Positions 8,443 to 19,670 of a stretch of 64,000 nt of DNA are shown piece after piece. This DNA comes from Sphingomonas sp. BGYR3 (GTDB taxonomy: Bacteria; Pseudomonadota; Alphaproteobacteria; Sphingomonadales; Sphingomonadaceae). Each line of letters opens with the position of its first letter. The stretch's first letter is position 1. The notes below the pieces were generated by a model that was given only the letters and a program-made list of their open reading frames with translations, did not search any database and was not told the DNA's origin. The stretch spans positions 372,001-436,000 of the forward strand of contig NZ_JANZNT010000002.1 in the NCBI RefSeq assembly GCF_025153455.1. Direction: 5' to 3'. The position numbers were made by a program, and so were the translations under genes.

Positions 8443-9324
8443 GTGTACATGGCGCGCACACACAGTTCGCAGCGTTTTCTGACCGGTCTTGTGGGGCGCA
8501 ACATCCAGAAGTCGCGTTCCCCATGGCTGCACGAACAGGAAGGCGACGCGCACGGCGTGCGGCTGGTCTATCAGCTGTTCGATTTTGCCAGCGCCGGATG
8601 GACAGAGGCTGATCTGCCTGCGCTGCTCGATTCCCTGCAGCGTGCCGGTTTTGCCGGAGTCAATGTCACCTTTCCCTATAAACAGGCGGTGATCCCGCTG
8701 CTCGATGAGCTATCGGACGAAGCCAGAGCCATCGGCGCGGTCAACACCGTCACCTTCCATGACGGTCGCCGAACCGGCTACAACACCGATGCCACCGGCT
8801 TTGCCGACAGCTTCCGGACGAAACTCCCCGACGCCCCGCGCGATTTCGCCCTGCAGTTCGGGGCAGGGGGCGCCGGCGCGGCAACCGGCAATGCGCTGCT
8901 GGGGCTTGGCATCAAACGCCTTGCGATCTTCGACGTCGACCAATCCCGCGCCAGCGAACTGGTCGTCCGCCTGAACGACAGCTTTGGCGCGGATCGTGCC
9001 CATGTCGGCACGGAATTGACCGACGCGATTGCCAGGGCGGACGGCGTGGTCAACGCGACCCCGATCGGCATGACCGGTCATCCGGGCAGCGCACTCGACA
9101 CCGATCTGTTGCAACCGCACCACTGGGTTGCGGACGTCGTCTACGTCCCCCTGGAAACGGAACTTCTGGGCGCGGCGCGGGCGCGGGGCTGCGCCACGCT
9201 GGATGGCAGCGGCATGGTCGTTCGCCAGGCTGCGCGCGCGTTCGAACATTTCACCGGCCTGCAGGCGGATGTCGAACGGATGCAGCGTTCCTTCACGGTC
9301 AACGCCGTTCCCGGCCAGCCCTGA
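8443..9324 (+). CDS. shikimate/quinate 5-dehydrogenase family protein, probably catabolic
   Basis: About 293 residues of the AroE/YdiB family. Seen motifs are NVTFPYKQ (catalytic Lys), GYNTDATGF (catalytic Asp), the dinucleotide loop GAGGAG and NATPIGM. After the second Rossmann strand the sequence reads FDVDQSRA. Biosynthetic NADP-specific AroE normally has NRT with basic residues there, so an acidic residue suggests NAD use and a catabolic quinate/shikimate dehydrogenase. GTG 8443 has AAGGA seven bases upstream; ATG 8449 is the alternative. Quinate and shikimate catabolism would end in protocatechuate, the entry point of the lig genes next door. The needed dehydratases are not in the window. 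Confidence 0.8.
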   Translation: MYMARTHSSQRFLTGLVGRNIQKSRSPWLHEQEGDAHGVRLVYQLFDFASAGWTEADLPALLDSLQRAGFAGVNVTFPYKQAVIPLLDELSDEARAIGAVNTVTFHDGRRTGYNTDATGFADSFRTKLPDAPRDFALQFGAGGAGAATGNALLGLGIKRLAIFDVDQSRASELVVRLNDSFGADRAHVGTELTDAIARADGVVNATPIGMTGHPGSALDTDLLQPHHWVADVVYVPLETELLGAARARGCATLDGSGMVVRQAARAFEHFTGLQADVERMQRSFTVNAVPGQP

Positions 9325-9334
9325 TCGCTGCACC

Positions 9335-9361
9335 GATCCGGGGGTCGACCGCCCCCGGATC
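9335..9361. terminator. hairpin between convergent genes
   Basis: GATCCGGGGG (9335-9344) pairs perfectly with CCCCCGGATC (9352-9361) around a 7-base loop. It lies between the dehydrogenase stop and the ligI stop on the opposite strand, so it can serve both directions. No clear T tract. Confidence 0.55.
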
Positions 9362-9415
9362 ACCTAGGATCGGATAACGGCCGATCGTCGAGGATGACCG
9401 CGGCGGCGGGGTGCG

Positions 9416-11362
<1,947 letters not shown>

Positions 11363-11370
<8 letters not shown>

Positions 11371-12034
11371 AGGTAAGGCCCATCTGCTCCAGCCGGGGCC
11401 GCATGTCATAGATGTCGAGGCCCAGCTCGCCCGCCGCCAGCCGCACCCGCTTGGCTTCCTCTGCCGCCTCGCGCGCCTGCGCCTTGGCCAGCACATCGGC
11501 CGCATCGGCCCGCTTGACCACGCAGACCCCGTCGTCATCGGCAACGATCACATCGCCCGGCTGGATCGCCGCCCCGGCGCATACGATCGGCACATTGACG
11601 CTGCCCAGCGTATTCTTGACCGTCCCTTGCGCGAACACCGCCCTGGACCAGACGGGAAAGCCCATCTGGGTCAGGTCGCGCACGTCGCGCACGCCAGCGT
11701 CGATCACCAGCCCGCGACAGCCCCGCGCCATCGCGCTGGTCGCCAGCAGGTCGCCGAAATAGCCATCGACGCACGGACTGGTCGGCGCCAGCACCAGGAT
11801 GTCGCCCGCCTTCAACTGTTCGATGGCGACATGCACCATCCAGTTGTCTCCGGGGGGGGAGGAGATGGTGACCGCGCTGCCCGCGATCCGCGCGCCGGGA
11901 TAGATGGGGCGCATGTAATGGGCCAGCAGTCCGATCCGGCCCTGCGCCTCATGCACCGTCGCAACGCCGGCATGGGCCAGCCCGTCGATCACGGCTTGGT
12001 CTGCACGTTCGATATTCTGGACGACGACGTTCAT
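11363..12034 (-). CDS. ligK: 4-carboxy-4-hydroxy-2-oxoadipate aldolase
   Basis: A 223-residue member of the HMG/CHA aldolase (RraA-like) family. LigK splits 4-carboxy-4-hydroxy-2-oxoadipate into pyruvate and oxaloacetate, the last step of the pathway. The segment [15 protein letters not shown] followed by VIDAGVRD carries the conserved Gly-Asp, Arg and Asp residues that hold the divalent metal and substrate. ATG 12034 gives the normal family length; an upstream in-frame start would cut into the regulatory region. First gene of the divergent minus-strand operon ligK-ligU-ligI, facing the LysR gene. Confidence 0.92.
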
Positions 12035-12099
12035 GGGCGCTGCTCTCCGGTATCCGATCCCCCTGCGTTCGCGCGGGTTCGGCTCGACTGGCAAATCCA

Positions 12100-12112
12100 T
12101 ACTTGCGCACGA
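12100..12112. promoter_or_regulatory. candidate LysR box between ligK and the LysR gene
   Basis: A T-N11-A motif inside an imperfect inverted repeat (ACTTGCGCACGAGT, 12101-12114; 10 of 14 positions symmetric). It is in the 106-base divergent region, 66 bases from ligK and 29 bases from the regulator start, where a LysR protein usually binds its own promoter and the target promoter. Confidence 0.4.
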
Positions 12113-12140
12113 GTGATAAGTTTTTGATATTCGCGCTGCA

Positions 12141-13346
12141 ATGATCAGCCCGTTCGCCCTCAATCTGCGTCACCTGCGCGCGCTTGAACATGTCGTCCGG
12201 CTGGGCAGCCTCAATCGCGCGGCAGAGGCGGCGGGCATCTCGCAACCCGCCCTGACCCAGGGGCTGGGCAAGATGGAACGGTTGCTGGGCGTCGCGCTGT
12301 TCGAACGCCATTCCGGCGGCATGACGCCAACCGATGCGGGCCGGGTGCTGGCCGGGCGTGCGGCACGGGCGTTCGACTGTCTGTCGGCCAGTTCGCCGCG
12401 ACCGGGGCGGGCGGGGCAGCGCGGCTTTGCCCGGCCCGAATGGCTGATGACCGCGACTCAGCTCGATGCCTTTCGCCACTTTGCCGATGCGCAAAGCTTT
12501 GCCGGGGCGGCCGCCGCATCCGGCCTGTCACAGCCGGGCATCCACCGCGCGGTGCGTGAGCTTGAGCAGATTTGCGGAAAGCCTCTGGTCGAACGGCGGG
12601 GTAGGGGCGTCGTCCTGACCGCCGCCGGGCGGGCGCTGGGCCGCGGCGTCCGGCTGGCGGCGGCCGAAATCGCTGCCGGCATTGCAGAGGCGCGGGGCGA
12701 CGACAGCGATGGCGGCCGCGTCGCGGTGGGGGCCATGCCGCTGTCCCGCGCGCAATTGCTGCCCGATGCGCTCGCCCGGTTTCTTGCCGCCGATCCCCGA
12801 TCCGTGGTCGATGTGACAGAGGGGTCGTGGCGCGACCTGATCGATCCGTTGCTCGACGGGGTAATCGACCTGATGGTCGGGGCGCTGCGCGATCCGCCGC
12901 CGCCCGGCGTGGTACAGGTGGCCCTTGCCACCGATCAGCTGGCGATTTTCGGCCGTGCCGGGCACCCGTTACAGGGTCAGGCGGCAACGCTGGCGACGCT
13001 GGCCGGCCAGCAATGGATCGTCGGGCCGCCGGGCACCCCGCTGCGCGCGCATTGGCGGGCGCTGTTCAACGGCGCCGAACCCGCCGTGCCGGTCGAATGT
13101 GGATCGGTGATGGTCATTCGCGGCCTGTTGACCCGCAGCGATTTCCTGACCCTGTTGTCGCCCGATCAGGTCGCGCTGGAGGTGGGGGCCGGGGTGCTTG
13201 CCCGTATCGGGCCGGAACTGACCGGCACGCGCCGCACCATCGGCATCACGATGCGCGCCGGATGGCAGCCCAGCCGAACCCAGGCACGGTTCGTCGACGC
13301 CCTGCATCAGGCAGCGAAATCGACAATGGTTCAGCATATTGGATAG
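12141..13346 (+). CDS. ligR: LysR-family regulator with two winged-helix domains
   Basis: A 401-residue LysR-type regulator, about 100 residues longer than usual. The extra length is a second DNA-binding domain. Residues 8-67 form a LysR winged helix ([16 protein letters not shown]) and residues 105-166 form another ([19 protein letters not shown]), followed by a single effector domain from about residue 190. It is divergent from ligK-ligU-ligI and upstream of the ligJ-vanA-ligAB operon, so it is the natural candidate for the pathway regulator called LigR in SYK-6; the symbol is by context. Both helices look intact. The twin HTH might recognise a longer or bipartite site. Confidence 0.85.
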   Translation: MISPFALNLRHLRALEHVVRLGSLNRAAEAAGISQPALTQGLGKMERLLGVALFERHSGGMTPTDAGRVLAGRAARAFDCLSASSPRPGRAGQRGFARPEWLMTATQLDAFRHFADAQSFAGAAAASGLSQPGIHRAVRELEQICGKPLVERRGRGVVLTAAGRALGRGVRLAAAEIAAGIAEARGDDSDGGRVAVGAMPLSRAQLLPDALARFLAADPRSVVDVTEGSWRDLIDPLLDGVIDLMVGALRDPPPPGVVQVALATDQLAIFGRAGHPLQGQAATLATLAGQQWIVGPPGTPLRAHWRALFNGAEPAVPVECGSVMVIRGLLTRSDFLTLLSPDQVALEVGAGVLARIGPELTGTRRTIGITMRAGWQPSRTQARFVDALHQAAKSTMVQHIG

Positions 13347-13402
13347 GGGTTGAGCCAATTGGATTGGCGGCGGGGTCGTGCCCGGCGATACCCCGTGGCC
13401 GC

Positions 13403-14266
13403 ATGACTGGTCCCCTTGCCTTTGTCGGTTTTGGTGAAGCCGGGCTAGCCTTTTCCCGGCCGGGCGATCGCGCGTTCGATATCCGGACGGAAAGTGCCGC
13501 CACCCGGGATGCGCAGCATGCCGCCTATGCCGCCGCTCAGGTCACCGGCGTGGCGGCGCGCGCCGATCTGTCGACCGGGGCATCGGCCGTCCTGTCGCTG
13601 GTCACCGCGGATCAGGCGGTGGCTGCGGCCCGCGCCTTTGCGCCGCTATTGCCGCCCGGCACGCTCTGGCTCGACATGAACAGCGTTGCCCCCGACACAA
13701 AGCGTGCGGCGGGGGCGATCATCGACGGAGCGGGTGGACGCTATGTCGATGTTGCCGTCATGTCGCCGGTGTATCCCGCGCGGCATGGGGTGCCGCTGCT
13801 GCTGGCCGGCGCTCATGCGGCGGATGCGGCGCGGCTGATGACGGATGCGGGGTTCACCCATGTCAGCGTGGCCGGACCGGCGATCGGTGACGCATCCGCG
13901 ATCAAGATGATCCGGTCCGTCATGGTCAAGGGGATTGAGGCGCTGTCCGCCGAATGTATCCGCGCGGCGGCCGCGGCCGGGGTGGCCGATGCGGTCATCG
14001 CCTCGCTCGACGCAAGCTGGCGCGAACAGTCCTGGGCCGACCGGTTCGACTATAATCTCGACCGGATGCTCGCCCATGGCCTGCGCCGTGCGGCCGAGAT
14101 GGAGGAAGTGGTGCTGACGCTTGAATCGCTGGGCGTGGACCCGGCGATGACGCGCGGCACGATTGCGCGGCAACGCGAACTGGGATCGCTCGGGCTGACG
14201 CCGCCCGACGGCCTGTCGGCCAAGCTGGCGGCGATCCGAAACGCATCAACAAGGGAAGCGGCATGA
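13403..14266 (+). CDS. NAD(P)-binding oxidoreductase, DUF1932 family
   Basis: A 287-residue beta-hydroxyacid-dehydrogenase-like protein. The N-terminus LAFVGFGEAG is a Rossmann GxGxxG loop, and the C-terminal half (about 190-260) matches DUF1932, a 6-phosphogluconate-dehydrogenase-like C-terminal domain. ATG 13403 is followed by a short N-terminal lead to the Rossmann strand. The stop overlaps ligJ by four bases, so it is translated with the pathway genes. No known step of protocatechuate 4,5-cleavage needs it; a repair, side-product or alternative ring-cleavage product function is possible. Family confident, role unknown. Confidence 0.75.
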   Translation: MTGPLAFVGFGEAGLAFSRPGDRAFDIRTESAATRDAQHAAYAAAQVTGVAARADLSTGASAVLSLVTADQAVAAARAFAPLLPPGTLWLDMNSVAPDTKRAAGAIIDGAGGRYVDVAVMSPVYPARHGVPLLLAGAHAADAARLMTDAGFTHVSVAGPAIGDASAIKMIRSVMVKGIEALSAECIRAAAAAGVADAVIASLDASWREQSWADRFDYNLDRMLAHGLRRAAEMEEVVLTLESLGVDPAMTRGTIARQRELGSLGLTPPDGLSAKLAAIRNASTREAA

Positions 14267-15288
14267 CGCTGATCATCGATTGCCATGGCCATTATACCGT
14301 CCTGCCCAAGGCGCATGACGCCTGGCGCGAGGAACAAAAGGCCGCGTTCAAGGCCGGAACGCCATGCCCCCCCTATCCCGACATTTCCGACGACGAAATT
14401 GTTCAGACGATCGAGGCGAACCAGCTGCGCCTGATCAAGGAACGCGGGGCGGACCTCACCATCTTTTCCCCGCGCGCCTCCGCCATGGCGCCGCATGTGG
14501 GGGATGAGGGCGTGGCCGTCGAATGGGCGCGGCGCTGCAACGATCTGATCGCGCGCGTGGTCGGCCTGTTCCCCGAAACCTTTGCCGGGGTGTGCATGCT
14601 GCCCCAGTCGCCAAAGGCCGATATGGCGGGCAGCATTGCCGAGCTGGAACGCTGCGTGACGCAGCTTGGCTTTATCGGCTGCAACCTCAATCCCGATCCG
14701 GGCGGCGGTCACTTCACCCATCCGCCGCTGACCGACCGGTACTGGTACCCGTTCTATGAAAAGATGGTCGAGCTGGACGTCCCGGCGATGATCCATGTGT
14801 CGGGCAGCTGCAATCCGGCGATGCACGCCACCGGCGGCTATTACATCGCGGCGGATACGATTGCCTTCATGCAGCTGCTGGAGGGCGACCTGTTCGCCGA
14901 TTTCCCCACGCTGCGCTTCATCATCCCGCATGGCGGCGGCGCGGTGCCCTATCATTGGGGGCGCTATCGCGGCCTTGCCGACATGCTGAAAAAGCCGGCC
15001 CTCGACACGCATCTGATGAACAACATCTTCTTCGACACCTGTGTCTATCATCAGCCGGGCATCAACCTGCTGGCCGATGTGATCGACAACAAGAACATCC
15101 TGTTCGGCAGCGAGATGGTGGGCGCGGTGCGGGGTATCGATCCGACCACAGGCCATTATTTCGACGACACCAAACGCTATGTCGACGCGCTCGACATCAG
15201 CGATGCGGAACGCCACGCGATTTTTGAAGGCAATGCCCGGCGCGTCTTTCCCCGGCTCGATACGCTGCTGAAGGAGCGCGGGCTGTGA
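14263..15288 (+). CDS. ligJ: 4-oxalomesaconate hydratase
   Basis: A 341-residue amidohydrolase-superfamily protein, the same length as I recall for SYK-6 LigJ. It adds water to the isomerised 4-oxalomesaconate to give 4-carboxy-4-hydroxy-2-oxoadipate. The N-terminal IIDCHGHYTVLPKAHDAW carries the metal-binding His pair. IPHGGGAVPYHWGR and FGSEMVGAVRGIDP are strong family segments. It overlaps the DUF1932 gene upstream and the Rieske gene downstream by four bases each (ATGA, GTGA), so it is part of a tightly coupled plus-strand operon. Confidence 0.93.
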   Translation: MTLIIDCHGHYTVLPKAHDAWREEQKAAFKAGTPCPPYPDISDDEIVQTIEANQLRLIKERGADLTIFSPRASAMAPHVGDEGVAVEWARRCNDLIARVVGLFPETFAGVCMLPQSPKADMAGSIAELERCVTQLGFIGCNLNPDPGGGHFTHPPLTDRYWYPFYEKMVELDVPAMIHVSGSCNPAMHATGGYYIAADTIAFMQLLEGDLFADFPTLRFIIPHGGGAVPYHWGRYRGLADMLKKPALDTHLMNNIFFDTCVYHQPGINLLADVIDNKNILFGSEMVGAVRGIDPTTGHYFDDTKRYVDALDISDAERHAIFEGNARRVFPRLDTLLKERGL

Positions 15289-16316
15289 CCAGCTGGATCA
15301 CCAATGCCTGGTATGTCGCGGGCTGGGATTATGAAATCGACCGGCAGCCGCTTGCCCGCACCATCTGCGGCATCCCCATGGCGCTGTATCGCAAGCTTGA
15401 CCGCAGCGTCGTCGCCCTGCGCGATGCGTGTCCGCACCGGCTGCTCCCGCTGTCGATGGGCCTGCGCGAGGGGGATTCGATCCGCTGCCGCTATCACGGG
15501 CTGAAACTCGGTCCCGACGGCGTGGCGCAGGAAATGCCGATGCGGAACGATCCGGTGAACAAACGCATCTGCGCCGAATCCTATGTCGTTGCCGAACGGC
15601 ACCGGTTCGTCTGGGTCTGGATCGGCGATCGGGAAAAGGCTGATCCGGCGCTGATCCCCGACCTGTGGCCCTGTTCGACGCCGGGATGGACGTTCGACGG
15701 CGGCTATTATCCTGTCGCGGCCGATTACCGGCTGATGATCGACAATCTGATGGACCTGACGCACGAAACCCATGTCCATGCCGGATCGATCGGCCAGCCC
15801 GAATTGATGGAGGCGCCGATCAACGCCTATGTCGAGGGCAACCGGGCCTATGTCGCGCGGTGGATGCCCGGCATCGATGCGCCGCCCTTCTGGCGCAATG
15901 CGCTGAAGCAGGACGGGCCGGTCGACCGCTGGCAGATCTGCGAATTCGTGCCCCCGTCCAGCGTGATGATCGACGTCGGCGTGGCCCCGGTCGGCGCGGG
16001 CGCGACGCTGGAACGGCATGATCAGGGGGTGCGCGGCATGGTCGTCGATTGCATGACGCCCGAAACCGAAACCACCATGCACTATTTCTGGGGCATGGCG
16101 CGCAGCTTCGACATCGACGATCCCGGCTTCACCGCCCGCTTCAAGCAGCAGCAGGGCGGGGTGTTCGCCGAGGACCGCGAGGTGCTGGAGGCGCAGCAGC
16201 GGTCGATCGCCGCCAATCCCGACCTCAAGGTCATGGCCTACAACATCGACCAGGGCGGCGTGCGCGCGCGGCAGATCATCGCCCGCCTGATCCGCGAGCA
16301 GGAGGGAGCGGCATGA
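15285..16316 (+). CDS. vanA: vanillate O-demethylase oxygenase-like Rieske protein
   Basis: A 343-residue Rieske non-haem iron oxygenase of the VanA type. The [2Fe-2S] ligands are in CPHRLLP and CRYHG, and the mononuclear iron site is in NLMDLTHETHVH (D-x2-H-x4-H). VanA removes the methyl of vanillate as formaldehyde, giving protocatechuate. GTG 15285 overlaps the ligJ stop. It is placed inside the lig operon, directly before ligA, which fits vanillate as substrate, but a related methoxy-aromatic (for example syringate or 3-O-methylgallate) cannot be excluded. No ferredoxin-reductase partner (VanB) is present in the window, so electrons must come from a protein encoded elsewhere. Confidence 0.85.
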   Translation: MTSWITNAWYVAGWDYEIDRQPLARTICGIPMALYRKLDRSVVALRDACPHRLLPLSMGLREGDSIRCRYHGLKLGPDGVAQEMPMRNDPVNKRICAESYVVAERHRFVWVWIGDREKADPALIPDLWPCSTPGWTFDGGYYPVAADYRLMIDNLMDLTHETHVHAGSIGQPELMEAPINAYVEGNRAYVARWMPGIDAPPFWRNALKQDGPVDRWQICEFVPPSSVMIDVGVAPVGAGATLERHDQGVRGMVVDCMTPETETTMHYFWGMARSFDIDDPGFTARFKQQQGGVFAEDREVLEAQQRSIAANPDLKVMAYNIDQGGVRARQIIARLIREQEGAA

Positions 16317-16723
16317 CCGACGCGTCAGACATCCACGCCTATCTCGACGAGTTCGAGGATATTCCCGGCACGCGCGTGTTCACCGCGGCGCGGGCGCGAA
16401 AGGGGTATCATCTCAACCAGTTCGCAATGAGCCTGATGAAGCCGGAAAACCGCGAACGGTGGAAGGCGGATGAAGCCGCCTATCTCGCCGAATGGCCGCT
16501 GACCGACGAACAGCGCGAAGCGGTGCTGGCGCGCGATTACAACCGTCTGCTCGATCTGGGCGGCAACATCTATTTCCTGTCCAAAATCTTCTCGACCGAC
16601 GGCCTCAGCTTCGTTCAGGCGGTCAGCACCATGACCGGCGTGTCGGTTGAGGAATATCAGGCGATGATGATGGCCGGCGGCCGATCGCCCGACGGTCTGC
16701 GTTCAAAAAAGGAGGGCAGGTAA
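16313..16723 (+). CDS. ligA: protocatechuate 4,5-dioxygenase alpha subunit
   Basis: A 136-residue small subunit of the LigAB extradiol dioxygenase. Segments FEDIPGTRVFTAARARKGYHLNQ (written here only as the start FEDIPGT) and GVSVEEY match the alpha-subunit fold that caps the active site. ATG 16313 overlaps the Rieske gene stop, and the stop is immediately followed by the ligB start at 16724. A separate alpha subunit argues for protocatechuate rather than gallate as main substrate, because gallate dioxygenases usually carry both parts in one chain. Confidence 0.93.
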   Translation: MTDASDIHAYLDEFEDIPGTRVFTAARARKGYHLNQFAMSLMKPENRERWKADEAAYLAEWPLTDEQREAVLARDYNRLLDLGGNIYFLSKIFSTDGLSFVQAVSTMTGVSVEEYQAMMMAGGRSPDGLRSKKEGR

Positions 16724-17617
<894 letters not shown>

Positions 17618-17668
17618 AGGACGCACGCACCGCACCCGGTGCTGCCCCTGAATGATTGGGAGAATGAC

Positions 17669-18616
17669 ATGAAGATCGCACTCGCGGGTGCCGGCGCGTT
17701 CGGCGAAAAGCATCTGGATGGGCTGAAACTGATCGACGGGGTAGAGGTCATCTCCGTCGTCGGCCGGCGGCTGGAGCCGACCCGGGCCGTGGCCGACAAA
17801 TATGGCATCCCCCATGCCTGTACCGATCTGGCCGATGCGCTGGAACAGCCGGGACTGGATGCGGTGATCCTGTGTACCCCGACACAGATGCACGCCGAAC
17901 AGGCGCTGCAATGCCTGGATGCCGGCAAGCATGTGCAGGTGGAAATCCCGTTGTGCGACAGCCTGGCGGATGGCGAGGCGGTGCTGGCCAAGGCGCAGGA
18001 AACCGGGCTGGTCGCGATGGTCGGCCACACCCGCCGCTTCAACCCCAGCCACCAATATGTGCACAACCGGATCGTCGCGGGCGAACTGAACATCCAGCAG
18101 ATGGACGTGCAGACCTATTTCTTCCGCCGCAAGAACATGAATGCCAAGGGGGAACCGCGCAGCTGGACCGACCATCTGCTGTGGCATCATGCCGCGCATA
18201 CCGTGGATCTGTTCGCCTATCAGGCCGGGCCGATCGTGGCGGCCAACGCGATTGAAGGGCCGCATCATCCCGAACTGGGCATCGCCATGGACATGTCGAT
18301 CCAGCTGAAAAGCGAAAGCGGTGCGATCTGCACCCTGTCGCTCAGCTTCAACAATGACGGGCCGCTCGGCACCTTCTTCCGCTATATCGGCGATACCGGC
18401 ACCTATATCGCCCGCTACGACGATCTGGTCACCGGCAAGGAAGAGCCGATCGACCTGACCGGCGTCACGGTTTCGACCAACGGGATCGAGCTTCAGGACC
18501 GCGAATTCGTCGCCGCGATCCGCGAGGGGCGCGAACCCAATGCCAGCGTGGCGCAGGTCATGCCCTGTTACCGCGTGCTGCATCAGCTGGAACAACAGCT
18601 TGAGGCGATGCGCTGA
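17669..18616 (+). CDS. ligC: 4-carboxy-2-hydroxymuconate-6-semialdehyde dehydrogenase
   Basis: A 315-residue Gfo/Idh/MocA-family dehydrogenase with the N-terminal Rossmann loop LAGAGAFGEKHLDGL. LigC oxidises the LigAB product, in its hemiacetal form, to 2-pyrone-4,6-dicarboxylate using NAD(P)+. Segments HVQVEIPLCDS and MVGHTRRFNPSH are typical. ATG 17669 has TTGGGAG nine or so bases upstream. It follows ligB by 51 bases, with no terminator visible. Same length as the SYK-6 enzyme as I know it. Confidence 0.93.
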   Translation: MKIALAGAGAFGEKHLDGLKLIDGVEVISVVGRRLEPTRAVADKYGIPHACTDLADALEQPGLDAVILCTPTQMHAEQALQCLDAGKHVQVEIPLCDSLADGEAVLAKAQETGLVAMVGHTRRFNPSHQYVHNRIVAGELNIQQMDVQTYFFRRKNMNAKGEPRSWTDHLLWHHAAHTVDLFAYQAGPIVAANAIEGPHHPELGIAMDMSIQLKSESGAICTLSLSFNNDGPLGTFFRYIGDTGTYIARYDDLVTGKEEPIDLTGVTVSTNGIELQDREFVAAIREGREPNASVAQVMPCYRVLHQLEQQLEAMR

Positions 18617-18635
18617 ATCGGGGCATCAGGTCGTC

Positions 18636-19658
18636 ATGATCCCCGCACCCCCGCTGCCCGCCCGCGCCCTCGGTCCGCTTGCCGTTTCGGCAATCGGCCT
18701 TGGCTGCATGAACCTCAGCCACGCCTATGGCGAAAAACCGGACGAGGCGGCGGCGGTGCGCCTGCTCAACCATGCGCTGGATCGCGGTATCACCCTGCTG
18801 GATACTGCCGCGCTGTACGGCTTTGGCGCGAATGAGGAACTGATCGGCCGCGCGGTCGGGCACCGCCGGGCCGACTATGTGCTCGCCAGCAAATGCGTGC
18901 TCGACAGCGTGGATGGCAAACGGGGGCTGGACGGTTCGCCGGCGGCGATCACCGCCTGTCTGGACCGGGCGCTCGGGCGGCTGAACACCGATCATATCGA
19001 CCTATATTACCTCCACCGCCTCGATGCGCGCGTGCCGATCGAGGATTCGGTAGGCGCGCTCGTCCGGGCGGTAGAGGCGGGCAAGATCGGCAGCATCGGC
19101 CTCTCCGAAATGAGCGCCGCGACGATCCGCCGCGCTCATGCCGTGCATCCAGTCGCGGCTGTTCAGAGCGAATATTCGCCCATCGTCCGCAATCCCGACG
19201 TCGCGGTCCTGGATGCCTGTGCCGAACTCGGCATCGGCTTCGTCGCCTTTTCGCCGGTGTGCCGGGGCTTGCTGGCCGGGGCCGTCCGTTCCGACGATTA
19301 TGCGCCGGGCGACCTTCGCCTGACATTGCCGCGCTTTACCGGCGACAATCTGCGTCACAACCTGGCGGCCGTGGCGGCATGGGACCGGCTGGCGGCCGAA
19401 CACGACTGCACGCCGGGTCAGCTGGCCATCGCCTGGGTACTGGCGCGCGCGCCGCACATCGTGCCCATTCCCGGCACGCGCAGCATCACCCATCTGGACG
19501 ATCTGCTCGGCGGGCTGTCGGTCAGGCTCGACCCGGGAGCGATGGCGCGGATCGACGCGATCTTCGCGCCGGGTGCGGTGCGCGGCGCTCGCTATCCGGC
19601 GGCGGCGCAGGCGCAGATCGACACCGAACTACTCCCGCACGAGGAACTTGCCGCCTGA
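18636..19658 (+). CDS. aldo/keto reductase
   Basis: A 340-residue aldo/keto reductase of the AKR11/13-like branch. The catalytic tetrad can be read as Asp and Tyr in LLDTAALYG, Lys in ASKCV and His in YYLHRLD. It starts 19 bases after ligC and probably closes the lig operon. AKRs of this type reduce aldehydes or ketones with NADPH. Possible roles are detoxification of vanillin-type aldehydes or of ring-cleavage semialdehydes, but this is inference. It converges on the PcaK-like gene with a 12-base gap. Confidence 0.85.
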   Translation: MIPAPPLPARALGPLAVSAIGLGCMNLSHAYGEKPDEAAAVRLLNHALDRGITLLDTAALYGFGANEELIGRAVGHRRADYVLASKCVLDSVDGKRGLDGSPAAITACLDRALGRLNTDHIDLYYLHRLDARVPIEDSVGALVRAVEAGKIGSIGLSEMSAATIRRAHAVHPVAAVQSEYSPIVRNPDVAVLDACAELGIGFVAFSPVCRGLLAGAVRSDDYAPGDLRLTLPRFTGDNLRHNLAAVAAWDRLAAEHDCTPGQLAIAWVLARAPHIVPIPGTRSITHLDDLLGGLSVRLDPGAMARIDAIFAPGAVRGARYPAAAQAQIDTELLPHEELAA

Positions 19659-19670
19659 ACCCCGCCCGGT

